Shown: positions 53,363 to 63,020 of the stretch, piece after piece | Layout of the letters: each line of letters opens with the position of its first letter | Numbering within the stretch: the stretch's first letter is position 1 | Origin: Nitrosospira sp. Nsp14 | GTDB lineage: Bacteria > Pseudomonadota > Gammaproteobacteria > Burkholderiales > Nitrosomonadaceae | Assembly: GCF_900113575.1 (NCBI RefSeq) | Contig: NZ_FOPV01000007.1 | Span: 85,300-149,299 of the forward strand | DNA length: 64,000 nucleotides | Direction: 5' to 3' | The notes under the pieces: model-generated | What the model was told of the DNA's origin: nothing | The model's input: only the letters and a program-made list of their open reading frames with translations | Databases searched by the model: none | Translations under genes and position numbers: made by a program

Positions 53363-54292
53363 ATGCCGCTACATATTGAAACACCACTAATTGAATCCCA
53401 CTCGATTAGCCGTAGAGTGGGTCAATCGATTTGGCTGAAAATGGAATCCGCACAGCCATCCGGTTCTTTCAAGACCAGAGGAATCGGGTATGCATGCGAA
53501 GAATATTTAAAACGAGGAGCAAAACGCTTCATTGCGTCATCAGGCGGGAATGCGGGGCTCGCGGTCGCTTTTGCTGGGCGGCGTCTTTCGGTTCCTGTAA
53601 TCGTCATCGTGCCGGAGACAGCTTCAAAGCGGGCGGTAAATTTGATGTGTTTAGAGAACGCAGAAGTTATAGTCCAGGGGAAGTCTTTGGACGAAGCGCA
53701 CCGATTTGCACTGTCGCTCATGCAACCTGCCGATGCATATATACATCCTTTCGATGACCCCCTGATTTGGAGAGGTCATGCCAGTCTAATTGATGAAATA
53801 TTCCGAGCTGGTCTAAAGCCTGATGCAATCGTTCTGTCAGTTGGGGGCGGCGGTCTCCTGTGCGGTGTTATAGAAGGATTGAAGCGGAATGGAGGTGCCG
53901 ATATACCTGTCATCGCTGTTGAGACTGAAGGTGCAGACTCCTATGGGAAATCCTTAAACGCCGGATTTCTTATCGAGCTTGCAAATATATCGAGTATTGC
54001 GACGACGCTAGGTGCGCGCATAGTTTGTGAACAAGCATTGGCATACTCAAGAGAGCACTGTATCCAAAGCGTTGTGTTGCCGGACCGGATAGCCGTTTCT
54101 GCTTCTTTGCAGTTTTTGCAAGATCATGGAATTGTGGTTGAGCCGGCGTGCGGCGTTGCGCTTGCTGCAGTTTACGAAAAAGTTGCGGCGTTATCAGGAT
54201 ATAAAACGGTATTGGTTATCGTGTGCGGCGGTGTTGGCTCTACCGCTGATCATTTAGTCGAGTTGTCACGTCTGGAATGTGACGCAATATAA
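53363..54292 (+). CDS. PLP-dependent serine/threonine dehydratase-like enzyme
   Basis: 309 aa. The PLP lysine lies in PSGSFKTRGIG and the phosphate-binding loop appears as ASSGGNAGLAVAF; SVGGGGLLCGVI is the second glycine-rich loop. This is the fold-type II family of serine dehydratases, close to L-serine ammonia-lyases. Length fits the compact, eukaryote-like group without an ACT domain. No neighbour suggests a pathway. Confidence 0.88.
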   Translation: MPLHIETPLIESHSISRRVGQSIWLKMESAQPSGSFKTRGIGYACEEYLKRGAKRFIASSGGNAGLAVAFAGRRLSVPVIVIVPETASKRAVNLMCLENAEVIVQGKSLDEAHRFALSLMQPADAYIHPFDDPLIWRGHASLIDEIFRAGLKPDAIVLSVGGGGLLCGVIEGLKRNGGADIPVIAVETEGADSYGKSLNAGFLIELANISSIATTLGARIVCEQALAYSREHCIQSVVLPDRIAVSASLQFLQDHGIVVEPACGVALAAVYEKVAALSGYKTVLVIVCGGVGSTADHLVELSRLECDAI

Positions 54293-54399
54293 TGTTGCGC
54301 TCTATCGCCAGGCCGTATCGCCAAGGCTAGGTATGACTTGGAAACGTGAACATTGCGACGACCGGATCTTTGGAACAGGTAACCCCCCATTTCCCAAGG

Positions 54400-54654
54400 C
54401 TACTCGGCCACAATCAGCATCAATTTTTCTTTCTTGCCCATCTGCTTAATTTCGTATTCGCGCTTGCCTGCGGCTGAGCGGGTATCGCATTTTTCCTGGT
54501 ACACAAGCATCACTGGACGCCGGTAGCGCGTGTACCTGGCCGCAAGCACATCATTAGTATTGTGTTCAGCCACTCGCCGCGCTACATCCAGGGCGATGCC
54601 AGTATATAAGCTGCCATCCGAACAACGCACCATGTATACGTTCCACGTATTCAT
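54400..54654 (-). CDS. GIY-YIG nuclease domain protein (UPF0213-like)
   Basis: 84 aa starting MNTWNVYMVRCSDGSLYTGIALDVARRVAEH, the single GIY-YIG domain with the usual arginine and glutamate (KREYEIKQM). Members of the UPF0213 group have not been clearly assigned a role. The ATG at 54654 is close to another ORF in the opposite direction. Confidence 0.85.
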   Translation of the reverse strand: MNTWNVYMVRCSDGSLYTGIALDVARRVAEHNTNDVLAARYTRYRRPVMLVYQEKCDTRSAAGKREYEIKQMGKKEKLMLIVAE

Positions 54655-54801
54655 TAATTAAACTAATCCAGTTTGGATCTGAGGTTAGCAGTATTAACTT
54701 CATCCGTGCAATAAAGGGCTATGACTTTCCTCTCTCCGTACTAAAGATGAGCATCTCCGTAACTGGATTCTGGAAGACAAGGACGCTTTGCAGCAGATAA
54801 G

Positions 54802-55788
54802 ATGTTCAACAACGGCATGTGGGTTATAAAAAAGCTGCGGGCGTTAATCCCAGAAGATCCATTCGAAGTATTAATCAATGGCAAATCAATGGGGATGTCC
54901 AGACTCCTGTCCTTTGCGAAACGCGTACCCAATACAAACCGTTTCCCTCAGGTTCTTGTTATCTACTCTTCCGGTTATCTGCGGCTTAAAGCCGGGGCTG
55001 ATCCTACGCCGCCGTTGGCGTTCGGTCAGAGCCTTGTCCTCGGGCCAGCAATCTCCGGTACCTCGACTTCATTTCGGAAGAGAACCTTATTCTTCCATCC
55101 CCAGTTACAGCGCGTCACTATTGACACATCCCAACTCAGTCCGAATGGTACGGGCAGGCTGCTGATCCAGATTACAAGCTCCCGCTCAAGTTCCTCCAAT
55201 AGCGCCACGACTAATCAGATCATGAATCTCTCTTGGGCGCTGATCCTGGAAGACCCATGTGACTTGGCAACCACACTCCACGTAGCGGGAACGTTTGAAC
55301 TCACAGAGGATGTGATCCCCGATCCGGCGCAGACGGAAAAGTTCGAGTCAGTGCGGCTCCTCCAGATTTCCACAATGTATATCGATAATGTCCGGCATGA
55401 TGTTAACGCGCTTCGCTTCCTCACCGGTCGTAATGTGATGACGTTATGGTACGACCCTGCATTGGCGAATCTGCTGTTGCCGGTTTCTCCCAGCTCCCTA
55501 GATCTTGCAATGCCGATGTTCGATTCTATCCATACAGATGATGTCGGACAGCCCAACGGCAATACACCGAGCTACAGAATTAGGATTAACTCAACTACAG
55601 GCCCCATGACGGGCCCTATTGTGGTTCGAGCATTTTTCAACAGCAGCCCGAACCTACACAATGACAACTTGGGGCTGTGGGCCTTTCAGCGAACGCCAGC
55701 GTCGATTAAGAAGGGTACAACCGGAGACATCAATTACACCGTAATCGCTACTATAAATCCTCATTCCCTATCACTCCCTCATTCGTGA
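54802..55788 (+). CDS. Hypothetical protein, 328 aa
   Basis: No recognised domain. After a N-terminal helix (MWVIKKLRALIPEDPFEVLINGK) the chain is beta-rich with many Ser/Thr, as in a beta-sandwich or phage-structural protein (LFFHPQLQRVTIDTSQLSP, YRIRINSTTGPMTGPIVVRAFF). No signal peptide. It overlaps the umuC fragment (minus) at its 3' end by 38 bp. Ribosome site weak. Confidence 0.5.
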   Translation: MFNNGMWVIKKLRALIPEDPFEVLINGKSMGMSRLLSFAKRVPNTNRFPQVLVIYSSGYLRLKAGADPTPPLAFGQSLVLGPAISGTSTSFRKRTLFFHPQLQRVTIDTSQLSPNGTGRLLIQITSSRSSSSNSATTNQIMNLSWALILEDPCDLATTLHVAGTFELTEDVIPDPAQTEKFESVRLLQISTMYIDNVRHDVNALRFLTGRNVMTLWYDPALANLLLPVSPSSLDLAMPMFDSIHTDDVGQPNGNTPSYRIRINSTTGPMTGPIVVRAFFNSSPNLHNDNLGLWAFQRTPASIKKGTTGDINYTVIATINPHSLSLPHS

Positions 55789-56161
55789 TTTGCAGACTGC
55801 ACTCTGTTGGGGCTGGCAGGACAACGGTCTCCGTTCTTCCATAAAACCCCACCTCATCGAACGGGCTGTTCTGAATGAATACGGAAACAGCGTTAGCAAA
55901 CACGCGCTGCTTGCGCAGCCGCTGCGCTGCATTGGCAGCATGATTACTGATAGCTTCCCGCAGCTCCTGCAGGCTTTCGAACCTTTGCCCGAATGAGCGC
56001 GAACTCATGACCTGCTTGGCAATGGGCATCTCATCCAGCGGTAATTCGCCATATCTTGCTCTGTAGTGAGCGAGATTGAGTGCGAGTGATCTGGAACATT
56101 CGGCAAGCTGTTCTTTTGACAACGAGCAGAACGATGCGGGTAATCCTTGCCCCAATGGCAC
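55751..56161 (-). pseudogene. umuC: umuC (DNA polymerase V) fragment
   Basis: The frame reads DEMPIAKQVMSSRSFGQRFESL, EAISNHAANAAQRLRKQR, FANAVSVFIQNSPFDEVGFYGRTETV and LPAPTECSLQITN, a classic UmuC C-terminal sequence. It stops abruptly (EGVIGNEDL) where UmuC should go on, and the polymerase N-terminal domains are missing. It is thus a truncated piece; UmuC is the SOS mutagenic polymerase subunit. No umuD seen. The first residues (MPLGQGLPASFCSLSKEQL) may not belong to it. Confidence 0.7.
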
Positions 56162-56189
56162 AGGGCAAGCAGGTGAAGCAAAGATTTAC

Positions 56190-56430
56190 TCCGCGGAAAG
56201 CCTAGCCCAGTTATCTCCACTAGCGTACGACAAGAAAGAATCGAGGCCGCTAAAGCCTTGGGTGTGCGCATTAGTACGTTAGACGCCGAGGTGCGACGTG
56301 CGAGGCAAGCGATGGATGGCCCGCCGCCCCTGATTGACCAAACTGAACCATGCAATTCTCCAGTAATAGTTGCTGAGGTCCTGAATGAAATACTGGCCGG
56401 GTTTAACTCTCACGCCATACTGCCGAAAGG
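56190..56430 (+). pseudogene. Fragment of a plasmid/phage primase-helicase-type gene
   Basis: On the plus strand, LAQLSPLAYDKK then, after a frameshift, RIEAAKALGVRISTLDAEVRRARQ, and EVLNEILAGFNSHAILPKGAG, correspond to the region in front of the DUF3631/DUF927-type helicase core in plasmid and phage primase-helicase proteins. It ends at the junction with the minus-strand primase fragment near 56430. Family naming is from memory of similar sequences. Confidence 0.45.
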
Positions 56431-56835
56431 TGCCGGCACCCGTGTCCAGTTCGTCGGTATGCTCATGTGTCCATGGCAGGTAATATCATGCTTGCCGGAC
56501 CCGAGAGGCGTTTTGTAAAGGCCTTTAGCCTGGAGCGCGGCCAAGACGGGGTTCTGCGCTGGCTTGGGTGTCAGAACGTCGTCACCCTGGTTACCTCTCC
56601 CTTTCGGATTAGCGGGCGAGCCTTTGCGTTCCTTTTTGGAACGCCCGGCTGGAACAAGCTCCAATTGGAGCCTATCCATGATTTCCTGCTCCGTATAGCG
56701 CTTTTCAGGTCGCCACTCAACGAGACGACAGCGAAACAGCTCACCGGCTTCATTCACATATTTTGGCTTGCCGTTGATAGCAACGGGAAGACGTGCCCAC
56801 CGGCTTGAAGGACCGGTTGCGCCAGGATCGCACAA
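56410..56835 (-). pseudogene. Fragment of a plasmid/phage replicative primase
   Basis: The minus-strand frame reads RWARLPVAINGKPKYVNEAGELFRC, EWRPEKRYTEQEIMDRLQLEL, ADDVL-like NQGDDVLTPKPAQNPVLAAL and LYKTPLGSGKHDITC, typical of plasmid/phage primase proteins. Around 56480 the frame shifts; the following HEHTDELDTGAG continues in the adjacent frame to the junction at about 56430. The N-terminal start is unclear. Not functional as it stands. Confidence 0.55.
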
Positions 56836-56889
56836 GCGGGCTTCAATTAGAGTATTGAGTAACCGGCCCGCCGCAGTAGCGTCAGTGAT

Positions 56890-57067
56890 GGGGTCGCCGC
56901 CGTTTTTGGCCTTATCCCCGAACCCGAAACCTATGCCCTGCTGCTAGCTGGTCTGGGTCTGCTGGGCTTTATCGCGCGCCGCCGCAAGATACTTAAGCAG
57001 AGTTTGATGCCGTGCCATAGGGGAGCAGACGCGGCCCCCTTCGGGCTTATTGTTTCCAACGCTTGAG
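56890..57067 (+). pseudogene. Orphan PEP-CTERM tail
   Basis: The plus-strand frame reads GLIPEPETYALLLAGLGLLGFIARRRK, a complete PEP-CTERM sorting signal (PEP motif, hydrophobic stretch, basic cluster), but with only about 8-10 unrelated residues before it. It is the 3' end of a vanished exported protein and shares its downstream DNA with the HAF gene end at 59485-59668. Confidence 0.65.
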
Positions 57068-57098
57068 GGCTGCTCCTGGCACTTGGCGGCAGTTCGAA
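56914..57098 (+). repeat. Direct repeat of PEP-CTERM 3' end, copy 1
   Basis: About 185 bp covering the PEP-CTERM codons, the stop and about 100 bp of flanking DNA (ending in TGGCACTTGGCGGCAGTTCG). It is about 80-90% identical by eye to 59485-59668. Confidence 0.6.
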
Positions 57099-57144
57099 TA
57101 TGATCCAAAACGGACGCAGTCGCTCCCACCCAGCCCAGGCTTGC

Positions 57145-57880
57145 TTAGGCCGTGCGACGCCGCGCCATGAAGCTCACGAGACCCAGACCGGCTAGCAGCA
57201 GGGCATAGGTTTCAGGCTCTGGAATAGGGGCCAGCAGGAAGGCATGATCTACCCCTGATTTTGAATTGTGCGCGTCCCCAACAATCCACCCGTGGTCGTT
57301 GATACCATTTGCAACAGTCAGCACCCAGCCCGCATTCACCGTGCTGGTATCCAGAAAACTATTGAGATCGGTCACGGTGGTGCCATTCCACAGGGCGGCG
57401 TGTTGAGCCCCATCCGTGGTAGCGGCCCACCCTGTCACTTGGCCCGAATCATTGATGGCAAAGGCTTCACTGGAACCGCCACCCAGCGTGCCCAGGTCCT
57501 TTAGCGTAGAGCCATTCCACAGGATGGCGTGACCGTTCGCATCGCCAGGGAAATATGCACCGCCAGCCACTTGGCCGGCATCGTTGATGGCGTACGCCCA
57601 GCTAGAAGTGCCGCCCAGCGTGCCCAGGTCGGTCGCCGTGGTGCCATTCCATACGATAGCGTGAGGGGCCAGCTGGGGATCTGGTCTGTCGGAGAGATGA
57701 GTAGCATACTGCCCATCCTGCCACTTGGCCGGCATTGTTAATGGCGCGGGCGGTGCTGTTGGGGCCGCCTAGCGGCGCACCCAAGTCAGTGAAGGTATAA
57801 GCTTGGGCATTAGCTTGGCTTGTGCTCGTCAACAAAACAGCCGTGATGAGCAAACCAAGAAGGGATAATTTTGCGCTCAT
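57145..57880 (-). pseudogene. Frameshifted HAF-repeat PEP-CTERM protein
   Basis: A signal peptide (MSAKLSLLGLLITAVLLTSTSQANAQ) and the first HAF unit (YTFTDLGAPLGGPNSTARAINNAGQVAGW) are in one frame from 57880. Near 57713 the frame shifts. The rest (HAIVWNGTTATDLGTLGG and further HAF units) runs to the PEP-CTERM signal IPEPETYALLLAGLGLVSF and RRR at 57145. It would be an exported surface or extracellular matrix protein. The single frameshift may be recent. Confidence 0.8.
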
Positions 57881-58059
57881 TTGATCTACCTCCTGATAAC
57901 GTACGTTAATCAGCTGGGGAAAGCTCACCGAATAGGAATCGTTGCGTCGCTTGCTTCCTCAAACGATGATGCCGAGCGAAGGCGCCGCCCCTCTTATTAT
58001 CGTGGTCACTCTTACGATAGTCTAGTTAGGGGTACGCGGCTACAGCCTGAGTAGACTAT

Positions 58060-59568
58060 TTGAGAAGACGTAAGTCTCTGTGGAGTGGAACAACAATAAT
58101 TGGCCTTCGGGATTCGTTTAACAGCCAAGCCAACGCCATCAACAATGCCGGTCAAGTGGTAGGGACTGTGGAAAGAATTACCGGCAGCAGCCACGCCTAC
58201 TTGTGGAAGGGTGCCACCACGAGGACCGATCTGGGTATGCTCGGAGGAAACCCCAGTTGCGCCGTCGCCATCGACAATACCGGCCAAGTGGCAGGGTGGT
58301 CCGAGACGACTGGCCCGGCTGCTCCGCACGCCACCCTGTGGAATGGCACCACGAGGACCGACCTGGGTCCGCTGGGCGGGATTGATAGCAGAGCCTTCGC
58401 CATCAACGATGCTGGCCAAGTGGCAGGGTGGGCTTCTACCACTGGTGGGGCTCACCACGCCGCCCTGTGGAATGGCACCAGGGCGACGGACTTGGGCACG
58501 CTCGGTGGGAGTCGCAGCGAAGCCCTCGCCATCAACAGCGCCGGCCAAGTGGCAGGGTGGGCCTCTACCACTGGCGGGGCTCAGCACGCCATCCTGTGGA
58601 AGGGCACTACCGCGACCGATCTCAACGGTTTTCTGGATGCCAGCATAGTGAACGCCGGCTGGATGCTGAGTGTGGCAAATGGTATCAACGACAATGGGTG
58701 GATTGTTGGGAACGCACACAATTCAAAATCAGGTTTAGATCACGCCTTCTTGCTGGCTCCCATCTATACATTCACCGACCTGGGCACTCTGGGGGGACTA
58801 ACAGCTACGCCAGCGCCATCAATAATGCCGCCAAGTGGCGGGGTGGGCCGATACCAGCGCTGCCCAACACGCTACCCTGTGGAATGGCACCACGGTGACC
58901 GACCTCGGCACGCTCGGTGGGGATCACAGCCAAGCCCACGCCATCAATGAAGCTGGGCAAGTGGCGGGGTGGGCTAATACCACTGGCAACGCTGCACAGC
59001 ACGCCACCGTGTGGAATGGCTCCAAGACCACCGACCTGGGCACTCTGGGCGGCCCGAACAGCCGTGCCAACGACATCAATGATGCGGGCCAAGTGACGGG
59101 GGACTCCCGGACCACTGGCGACGTTACCACTCACGCCACCGTGTGGAATGGCAGCACCGCGACCGACCTGGGGTACGGGGTTAGCATAGCGTACGCCATC
59201 AACAATGCCGGCAAAGTAGTAGGGGAGTCCTTCTCTCTCTATGACGGCTTCCACGCTACCGTGTGGAACGGCGCCACGGCGGCTGACCTGGGGCGGGGTA
59301 TCGCCCGCGCCGTCAACGATGCCGGCCAAATCGCGGGGTCTGACCTCGGCTCAGATGGGCCTGATTGGCTACGTCATGCCACCCTGTGCTGACTGTGGCA
59401 AGTGATATCAACGACAATGGTTGGATTGTCGGGAATGCACACAATTCCAAGACAGGTGTGGACCACGCCTTCTTGCTGGCTCCCATCCCCGAACCAGAAA
59501 CCTACGCCATGCTGCTGGCTGGTCTGGGTCTGCTGGGCTTTATCGCGCGTCGCCGCAGGACTGCTTGA
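58060..59568 (+). pseudogene. Chimaeric, multiply frameshifted HAF-repeat PEP-CTERM gene
   Basis: HAF repeats without a signal peptide run from about 58078. The copy reaches HAFLLAPI (58764), where the PEP-CTERM should follow, but jumps directly into YTFTDLGTLGG, the mature N-terminus of a HAF protein. Two shifts (a G-run near 58795 and a missing G near 58830) follow, then intact HAF units to RHATLC (59392). The last part joins LTVASDINDNGWIVG to the normal tail HAFLLAPIPEPETYAMLLAG...RRR ending at 59568. This looks like a fusion of two tandem genes plus internal deletions at short repeats. Confidence 0.75.
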
Positions 59569-59668
59569 GCAGAGTTTGATGCCGAGCCATAAAGGCGTAA
59601 ATGTACCCTCGGGGCTTATTGTTTCCCGCGCCTGAGGGTCCCTTCCTGGCACTTGGCGGCAGTTCGAA
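59485..59668 (+). repeat. Direct repeat of PEP-CTERM 3' end, copy 2
   Basis: About 184 bp matching 56914-57098. Includes the PEP-CTERM codons, stop and the shared 3' flank (TGGCACTTGGCGGCAGTTCG). Confidence 0.6.
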
Positions 59669-59879
59669 GCTGACATCACTTATCGGATCAAATCCGAACT
59701 AATACACTTGATAACATTTTGTTGAACACTACTCATGGGGTTACTCCTTTGCGCTTTTAGCGCTCAATTGATAAAGATTCGCACCTCTATCAAATCGGGT
59801 AACCCCGCCTTTGGCAAGGCCCTACTGTCAGATCATCTGAACTACTACACTTAAAGGCATAAGCAGGTGCTTTCCGTCG
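59569..59879. other. Region between HAF tail and SRAP fragment
   Basis: About 310 bp. It contains an inverted repeat, GGGGTTAC (59737-59744) with GTAACCCC (59799-59806), inside which TTGATA (59768-59773) and TATCAA (59888-equivalent at 59788-59793) also pair. The nature of this nested palindrome is unknown. No gene seen. Confidence 0.4.
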
Positions 59880-60083
59880 TTATACCGTTACCACCCGGTC
59901 CACCTTCCACCACATGAATTCTTCTGTGGGGACTGATCTGGTCTGGGCAATGTGGGCCGCTTCTTCAATTGGTGCATCAGGATCCATCCACCGTAACGCA
60001 TCCTCCGGCTCCAGCACTACCGGTCTTCGGTCATGTATTTCCACCATTCCGCCTTCGCAATTCTGGGTGACAGAGGATCACGT
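59880..60083 (-). pseudogene. C-terminal fragment of a second SRAP gene
   Basis: The minus strand encodes VTQNCEGGMVEIHDRRPVVLEPE, ALRWMDPDAPIEEAAHIAQT, RSVPTEEFMWWKVDRVVTV and a stop at 59880. This is clearly the same family as the SRAP gene at 51828-52525 (IHDRRPVVLEPEDTLQWMD). The N-terminal part, including the catalytic Cys, is absent. Confidence 0.7.
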
Positions 60084-60333
60084 CGTGGTAGCGCTTCCTG
60101 CTGCTGTGCCTAAAAAGCTTGGGGAACTCTATATGCTATGGATTAAGGCGTAAAGGGGGCCCTCACACCGTGGTCTTCCTTCTTTTTGAACATTTCACAT
60201 CCGCGCGGCGCATCGTCAAACGAGAACGTGGGCACGGGCGCTTTCGGGTATTTTAACTGGCGGTTAATCGAACCCATGATACTAATCGTGCCGCGGCAGC
60301 ATGAAATTCCATTTTTCTACCCCCCCCCCGCGC

Positions 60334-62472
60334 TTAATATTGCGCATTCTTTTCTTCTACCACAAGCTCCTCAAATTGATCTAATGGAAGAGGTGGACTG
60401 AACAGGTAGCCTTGATAAGTAGTGCATCCATGCGTCGCAAGAAAGTCCTTTTGTGCTACGGTTTCCACCCCCTCGGCAATTACCGCCAACCCCATGCTTT
60501 TTGCCAAGAGCAGAATGGCGCGGACTATTGTTGCGTCGTTATTATCAGTGAGCACGTCCCTCACAAATGACTGATCGATTTTTACCCAATCTATGGGCAG
60601 GCGTTTCAGATAGTAGAGCGAGGAATAACCGACACCAAAGTCATCCAAGGCAAAGCCCACACCCTTGGCTTTAAGTGCAGCCATCTTCTCAATGGTGTCT
60701 TCCATGTTGTGGACCAGGATGCTCTCCGTAAGCTCAAGCTTGAGTCGTTGCGGATCGGCGCCGGTTCGATCGAGGATCGAAACTACCTGCTCGACAAAGT
60801 CTGGCTGAGAGAACTGGCGGGCACTGATATTCACGGCGAGATTAAGCTGAGCAGTCGTCGGGCGCTCCGACCAGATTGCAAGCTGGGTACAAGCAGTCTC
60901 CAACACCCAGGCACCCAAAGGAAGAATCAGGCGCGTTTCCTCCGTTTGAGGAATGAATTGGTCCGGAGGCAAAAGGCCGCGTCGAGGGTGTTGCCATCGT
61001 ATCAGCGCTTCCGCACCCATAATCCCGCGGCTATCTACCTGCGGCTGGTAGTGAAGAACAAACTCGTTTCTCTCCCAGCTTTTGTGCAGGTCCGACTCCA
61101 GAGCAGCGCGAGCATTAATTGCGGCTTGCATATCCGGATCAAAAAAACACATGGCATTTCCCCCTGATGCTTTTGCCTGATACATCGCCAGATCCGCTTG
61201 CTTGAGCAACTCGTCGGTTGTGTGTGACTGATCGTTAAATACTGCGACCCCTATGCTCGCCGTGGTGTGGTGTTTATATGCATTTAGACTGAAAGGTTGA
61301 TTGAACGTACTGCGAATCCTTTCGCAGACGGCTTTTACCTGAGCAACGGCTGCGTCATAATCTTCGCTAAAGTCTGTTACCAGAATTATTACAAACTCGT
61401 CGCCCCCTAAGCGGGCGACAGTGTCACCTTCGCGCACACATGAGCTCAGGCGGGGAGCAAGTTGCTGAAGCAACCGGTCACCCAAGTCATGGCCGAACGT
61501 ATCATTGAGCAGTTTAAAATTATCGAGGTCGATGAACAGTAGCGCGCCCATGCGGTGGTTACGGGCCCTCGCTACGAGCGCCTGCCGCAACCGGTCCAGC
61601 AAGAGTTGCCTGTTGGGCAAACCCGTCAGAGAATCGAAGAATGCCAAGTACTGGATTTTGTTCTCAGCGCTCTTGCGTTGCGTAATATCTGTATTGATTG
61701 CGAAGACCGCTTTGGGCTGTCCCTCCTCATTTCTGACCAACGTCCAACGTGCTTCAACGGGCAATATGCTTCCGTCCTTGCGCCGCTGTGCGATCTCGCC
61801 TCTCCATTCCCCGGAGTTCAACAACAGGCTGGTTGCTTCATTGAAGGTCAGGGTGTCCTCATACAACAGCTCTATCGATTTGCCCAACACCTCTTCGGAA
61901 GTCCATCCATAGAGCCGCTTGGCACCCTCATTCCAAAACTGAATGCGATGATCGATGCCATTCACAATGATCGCGTCGGTTGCCTTGTCGAGCAAGGAAG
62001 CCTGCTGGCGAATGCGAGCACCGGCTTCCTGGCGCGCCTGCTCAGACTGCTTGCGCTCGCTAATGTCGTTAAAATATACAGCCAGGCCCTCTTCCGACGG
62101 GTAGGCGTGCACCTCGAACCAGCCCTCCAGAGGCGCGTAGAAGGTTTCAAATTTCACTGTGGTGTTTTCAGCCAGCGCTCGGTGGTATTCACGATCAAAG
62201 ATTGTGCCTATCGCCTCCTTAAATTCGTTCCAGAGCACTTTGCCCAGAAGTTCGCCCCGCGGGCGCCGTAGCAGATTTTCCGCTTCCTTATTCACATAGG
62301 TGAAGCGCCATTCCCGATCCACGGCGTAAAAAGCCTCGGTAATACTTTCCAAAATCTTCTCTGTGCGAAGCTTCGCATTTGAAAGTTCGAGCGTTGTCGC
62401 CTGCTGCTCCTCTATGGCCAACAGCAGTTTTTTATTTAAACGTTCTAGTGCTACAGCTTTTTCTTTTTTCAC
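60334..62472 (-). CDS. PAS-PAS-GGDEF-EAL c-di-GMP enzyme
   Basis: 712 aa from GTG at 62472: a short N-terminal helix, PAS domains at about 38-145 and 155-265, GGDEF at about 275-440 (GGDEF 356-360, RxxD inhibitory site R347-D350) and EAL at about 450-705 (GAEALIRWQH). Both synthesis and hydrolysis residues look intact. There is no membrane segment. Codons before the GTG read FFVLL and could be the end of a lost membrane segment; a frame-shifted upstream start is possible. Monocistronic. Confidence 0.87.
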   Translation of the reverse strand: MKKEKAVALERLNKKLLLAIEEQQATTLELSNAKLRTEKILESITEAFYAVDREWRFTYVNKEAENLLRRPRGELLGKVLWNEFKEAIGTIFDREYHRALAENTTVKFETFYAPLEGWFEVHAYPSEEGLAVYFNDISERKQSEQARQEAGARIRQQASLLDKATDAIIVNGIDHRIQFWNEGAKRLYGWTSEEVLGKSIELLYEDTLTFNEATSLLLNSGEWRGEIAQRRKDGSILPVEARWTLVRNEEGQPKAVFAINTDITQRKSAENKIQYLAFFDSLTGLPNRQLLLDRLRQALVARARNHRMGALLFIDLDNFKLLNDTFGHDLGDRLLQQLAPRLSSCVREGDTVARLGGDEFVIILVTDFSEDYDAAVAQVKAVCERIRSTFNQPFSLNAYKHHTTASIGVAVFNDQSHTTDELLKQADLAMYQAKASGGNAMCFFDPDMQAAINARAALESDLHKSWERNEFVLHYQPQVDSRGIMGAEALIRWQHPRRGLLPPDQFIPQTEETRLILPLGAWVLETACTQLAIWSERPTTAQLNLAVNISARQFSQPDFVEQVVSILDRTGADPQRLKLELTESILVHNMEDTIEKMAALKAKGVGFALDDFGVGYSSLYYLKRLPIDWVKIDQSFVRDVLTDNNDATIVRAILLLAKSMGLAVIAEGVETVAQKDFLATHGCTTYQGYLFSPPLPLDQFEELVVEEKNAQY

Positions 62473-63020
62473 TAAGAGAACAAAGAAACTTTGCTCGTCA
62501 AAATCCGATCAGAGTTCCCCAGACCGATGTTTTCCACTGTTAAAAAGAAGGAAACTCTCTACCATGCCTCACTAGCAAAAATTCTCAAAGGTCTGGGCAC
62601 GATACCCTGAACACCCAGAGAGACAAAAGCCACCGCTCTGTGACGAAACTCTACCCCACACCTCAGTACCTGTCATTTGTTACAGCTGTTTACGTTATCC
62701 ATTCTGATGTCTAATGCCCTTGGCTCTGCGACAGAGTTCCTCGGAACAGTGTTTCTCAATCTCACCAAAAATTAAAGGAGCCTGACGTTTCTGCATGAGA
62801 CTCATCATATTGCCATTACACTCGGCGGCAACAACGTCCGCGATTGCCGCTGTCACAACTGCGAACCCATCCTACTTCAGGGGCTGCGGCGCCGCCCCAT
62901 AAGGCCCGCAGCCCTAAGCCGGAATTGATCTCGTGAGAACAAAAAAATCAGGAGAGGTAAAGCTCAATCAAAACGGTCCGGACTGATGTGAAGGTTGATA
63001 TTAAGAAGATATGAGGATTG
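62473..63020. other. Intergenic region before DUF2628 gene
   Basis: About 545 bp between divergent genes. It contains only chance frames. The plus-strand gene at 63021 has a GAGG site 4-5 nt upstream. Confidence 0.35.

Noticed and set aside
53127..53390. 87-aa plus-strand frame before the dehydratase
   Set aside because: Overlaps the dehydratase start, has no conserved features and no good ribosome site.
58012..58719. Long minus-strand frame opposite the HAF repeats
   Set aside because: HAF repeats create repeated open frames on the opposite strand; it is a shadow.
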